In this document: piece after piece, positions 62,243 through 64,000 of the stretch
Position numbering within the stretch: position 1 is the stretch's first letter
Layout of the letters: each line of letters starts with the position of its first letter
Assembly (NCBI RefSeq): GCF_022809095.1
Contig: NZ_JALAZE010000005.1
Coordinates: forward strand, 62,001 to 126,000
Direction: 5' to 3'
DNA: 64,000 bases
Origin: Bacillus kexueae
Lineage (GTDB): Bacteria; Bacillota; Bacilli; Bacillales; Aeribacillaceae
The notes under the pieces: generated by a model
Told to the model about the DNA's origin: nothing
Seen by the model: only the letters and a program-made list of their open reading frames with translations
Databases searched by the model: none
Translations under genes and position numbers: made by a program

Positions 62243-62380
62243 ATGAATATTTGTAGATCATGTTGCTTTTATCGGGAGACAGAAGTATATCGACTACATG
62301 ATAAGACGGATAAGTGTCAAAACTCATCCGTCTCATCAATTATGAAAAACAAGGGTGATTATGTTAATCTACTTTTTTAA
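62243..62380 (+). CDS. possible small Cys-containing protein (45 aa)
   Basis: A 45-residue frame in a gap otherwise without genes. A strong GGAGG lies 6 bases before ATG 62243. It encodes MNICRSCCFYRETEVYRLHD then KTDKCQNSSVSSIMKNKGDY and ends overlapping the 3' end of the convergent epimerase gene by 12 bases. C-x2-CC and a later Cys might bind metal. The hairpin AGACGGAT / ATCCGTCT (62304-62333) lies inside it and might instead be the epimerase terminator. Confidence 0.3.
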   Translation: MNICRSCCFYRETEVYRLHDKTDKCQNSSVSSIMKNKGDYVNLLF

Positions 62381-63256
62381 AATGTCAGTCAGTGCTTTAT
62401 CGATAGTCGGATAAGTAAATTGGAATCCAGACATTTCCAATCTTTCAGGAATGACCCATCGACTTTTTAATACTAATTCCGTTTCCGTTCTAATAAAAAT
62501 TGCGCCTAGCTCTAACAGCCAGCTTGGTGATGGAAGTCCAATGGTTTTGTTCATTTTTTTGCGCAAGCTTGTCATGAATTCTCGGTTTGTAATCGGATTC
62601 GGTGATGCACAATTAAATACTCCGTTTAAATCTTCCCTCTTATTTAAAAACAGGATGATGTTAAATAAGTCCTCTATGTGAATCCAGCTAAACATTTGAT
62701 TACCGGAGCCTTGAACACCGCCAAGTCCAAATTTCACAAGATTTTTATAGGGGGTTATAACACCCCCATCATCTCCTAACACAATAGAAATTCTCAAAGC
62801 AATTTGTCTCGTTTTTGGACATTCAAATGAAAAAAATGCGTGCTCCCATTCTTTCGCCACATTGACAGAAAATCCCGTTCCAATTTCACCGTTCTCTTCT
62901 GTCATCGGTCGATCTTCTGCATGCCGATAAATGGTTGCAGTACTGGAGTTAATCCATAAACGTGGAGGGTTTTGACAAGCATTAATCGCTTCTCCAAGTA
63001 TTTTTGTCGTCTTCACTCTAGAATTTAATATTTCTTCACGATTCTCTTGATTATACCGACAGTTTACAGACTTCCCAGCTAGATTAATTAGCATCTCTGC
63101 ATTCTCGAGCGCTTGTATAATTTCATCTTTGTTCTCCCACTTTATGTACGGAGAGTTTCGAGAGATGATGGCTACGTCATATCCCATGTCAGTAAATTTC
63201 CGTTCAAAATATTGTCCAATAAATCCTGTTCCACCAGCTATGACTACCTTTGGCAT
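62369..63256 (-). CDS. TIGR01777 family epimerase/NAD-dependent oxidoreductase
   Basis: A 295-residue atypical SDR from ATG 63256 (GTGGGTGA upstream). The nucleotide loop is AGGTGFIGQYF; LINLAGKSVNCRYNQENREEILNSRVKTTKIL and INSSTATIYRHAEDRPMTEENGE are characteristic of TIGR01777; the C-terminal DUF1731 segment is SPSWLLELGAIFIRTETELVLKSRWVIPERL. The Tyr of the catalytic site is in TIYRH. In other bacteria homologues affect cell division (SulA-like annotation), but the reaction is unknown. Confidence 0.9.
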   Translation of the reverse strand: MPKVVIAGGTGFIGQYFERKFTDMGYDVAIISRNSPYIKWENKDEIIQALENAEMLINLAGKSVNCRYNQENREEILNSRVKTTKILGEAINACQNPPRLWINSSTATIYRHAEDRPMTEENGEIGTGFSVNVAKEWEHAFFSFECPKTRQIALRISIVLGDDGGVITPYKNLVKFGLGGVQGSGNQMFSWIHIEDLFNIILFLNKREDLNGVFNCASPNPITNREFMTSLRKKMNKTIGLPSPSWLLELGAIFIRTETELVLKSRWVIPERLEMSGFQFTYPTIDKALTDILKK

Positions 63257-63351
63257 AGAATCACCCACTTTTTAAATAATAAAACGTTTGTTTGTGAAAT
63301 ACTTCACATACATTTTACCACATATATTCCATTTTGTAACCAATTAAGAAA

Positions 63352-63490
63352 AGCGCAAAAACCTGCGAGGAGGCTTCCGTCGCCACAGCAGGGCCGAAGT
63401 GACCCGAGTTGATGGCGCTTGGAGCTAGACACCAAAAAAACTGTAAAGAGAATACTTTAACACTTTATTGAACTTAAACTTTCTGTAACA
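63352..63490 (+). repeat. dispersed repeat family A, copy 8 (left part deleted)
   Basis: A 139-bp copy that keeps AGCGCAA, lacks the next 25 or so bases, and continues from ACCTGCGAGGAGGC to the usual right end. It ends beside the NRAMP gene terminator. Confidence 0.9.
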
Positions 63491-63492
63491 AC

Positions 63493-63526
63493 AAAAAAGA
63501 ATCCCTTAGTCTCTTAAACTAAGGGG
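63493..63526 (-). terminator. terminator of the NRAMP transporter gene
   Basis: CCCTTAG (63503-63509) pairs with CTAAGGG (63519-63525); the minus-strand T-run is the A-run at 63493-63498. Confidence 0.8.
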
Positions 63527-63544
63527 AAGTTTCAACGAAAGTCA

Positions 63545-64000
63545 CTAGGTAAACAGCTTGGGTAGTTGATTCACTAAAGTATAAATTCCCATGTAAGACA
63601 TGGAAGCAACAACTAAAACTCCAAATATCGTCATCCAAATCGGGTGCTTATAATCACCAACAATTTTCCGCTTGTATGCGGCAACTAGCATGACACCAAG
63701 CGCAATTGGCAAAATGAGTCCGTTCAATGCACCAACTAGAATAAGTATTTTAACTGGTTTCCCTATCGAAACAAACACCCCTGTGGAGATGATGATAAAG
63801 CCAATTATAATCCAACGATGAAACGTTTCAAGTTTCGGATGAAAAGTACGAATAAACGAGACGGATGTATAAGCTGCCCCAATCACAGATGTAATGGCCG
63901 CAGCCCACATTACGATTCCAAATAGCTTATATCCCATGTCACCTGCGGCTAGTTGAAACACAGATGCCGGAGGATTAGAAGGATCCAATGTTAATCCTTT
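63545..64000 (-). CDS. NRAMP family divalent metal transporter (C-terminal part, 5' end outside window)
   Basis: The frame is open to the window edge, so only about 151 C-terminal residues are seen. Four or five helices follow the soluble segment KGLTLDPSNPPASVFQLAAG. GIVMWAAAITSVIGAAYTSVSFIRTF, GLILPIALGVMLVAAYKRK and the final helix match the C-terminal helices of NRAMP-like proteins. The metal-coordinating helices 1 and 6 are not fully in view, so Mn or Fe versus an Mg-type variant cannot be judged. Confidence 0.8.
   Translation of the reverse strand, partial: KGLTLDPSNPPASVFQLAAGDMGYKLFGIVMWAAAITSVIGAAYTSVSFIRTFHPKLETFHRWIIIGFIIISTGVFVSIGKPVKILILVGALNGLILPIALGVMLVAAYKRKIVGDYKHPIWMTIFGVLVVASMSYMGIYTLVNQLPKLFT

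Overview
The window is chromosomal DNA from an AT-rich Gram-positive bacterium of the family Bacillaceae. The evidence is the gene set (a LiaIHFSR-type envelope stress operon, a flotillin behind a SigW-type promoter, HmoB, a MtlA-MtlR-MtlF-MtlD mannitol operon, YitT, YtrA-type GntR/ABC genes, TIGR02206), strong AGGAGG-type ribosome binding sites, frequent GTG/TTG starts and many hairpin-plus-T-run terminators. I cannot name the genus. No tRNA, rRNA, CRISPR array, prophage or intact insertion sequence was seen.

Layout. 1-1101: 5' part of a secreted DUF5667 protein ending in 11-residue coiled-coil repeats. 1226-6073: a TetR regulator divergent from a kynurenine-pathway operon (kynU-kynB-kynA) plus an NSS-family transporter, with a palindromic operator over the operon's -35 box. 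6447-9047: flotillin and an EcsC protein. 9061-12833: a uroporphyrinogen-III synthase paralogue with TspO, a UspA protein and a split threonine/serine exporter. 12933-17799: a phosphorelay / c-di-GMP module (Hpt-REC-GGDEF-REC, a stand-alone REC, a hybrid histidine kinase). 18098-21101: HmoB, small membrane proteins, a DM13 protein and a glutathione peroxidase with an apparent one-base frameshift. 21158-25023: CHY zinc-finger gene and the lia operon (liaG absent). 25204-27157: a DUF6612 lipoprotein, then a cobalamin riboswitch with its own terminator in front of an AcuA-like acetyltransferase. 27734-31377: YtrA-type GntR with two ABC ATPases and two permeases. 31641-36223: Nudix, SBF transporter, PadR/HAAS pair with tandem operators, HD hydrolase, heptad-repeat coiled-coil protein. 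36292-36527: promoter, 6S-like structured RNA and terminator. 36592-42529: chemoreceptor, FCD-GntR, YitT, EamA transporter divergent from an Lrp/AsnC regulator. 42881-43487: decayed coding remnants. 43510-46694: small membrane proteins, CoA-disulfide reductase, tandem GNAT, HNH protein. 46826-52106: mannitol operon with operator. 52243-58341: alpha/beta hydrolase, SDR reductase, FAD oxidoreductase, nitroreductase, FapA-family protein. 58437-64000: small membrane proteins, thioesterase, IlvE-like aminotransferase, AraC-GyrI regulator, TIGR01777 epimerase and the C-terminal part of an NRAMP transporter.

Three dispersed repeat families run through the window. Family A (about 163 bp, 8 copies) always lies in one orientation, ending a few bases from the A-rich side of an intrinsic terminator hairpin. 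Family C (about 120-135 bp, 3 copies) precedes A directly and carries a + strand terminator. Family B (about 230-290 bp, 3 degenerate copies) has GGCTGTC-like inverted ends. The least expected regulatory arrangement is the cobalamin riboswitch on a single AcuA-like acetyltransferase gene; the most unusual structural pattern is the terminator-linked family A repeat.
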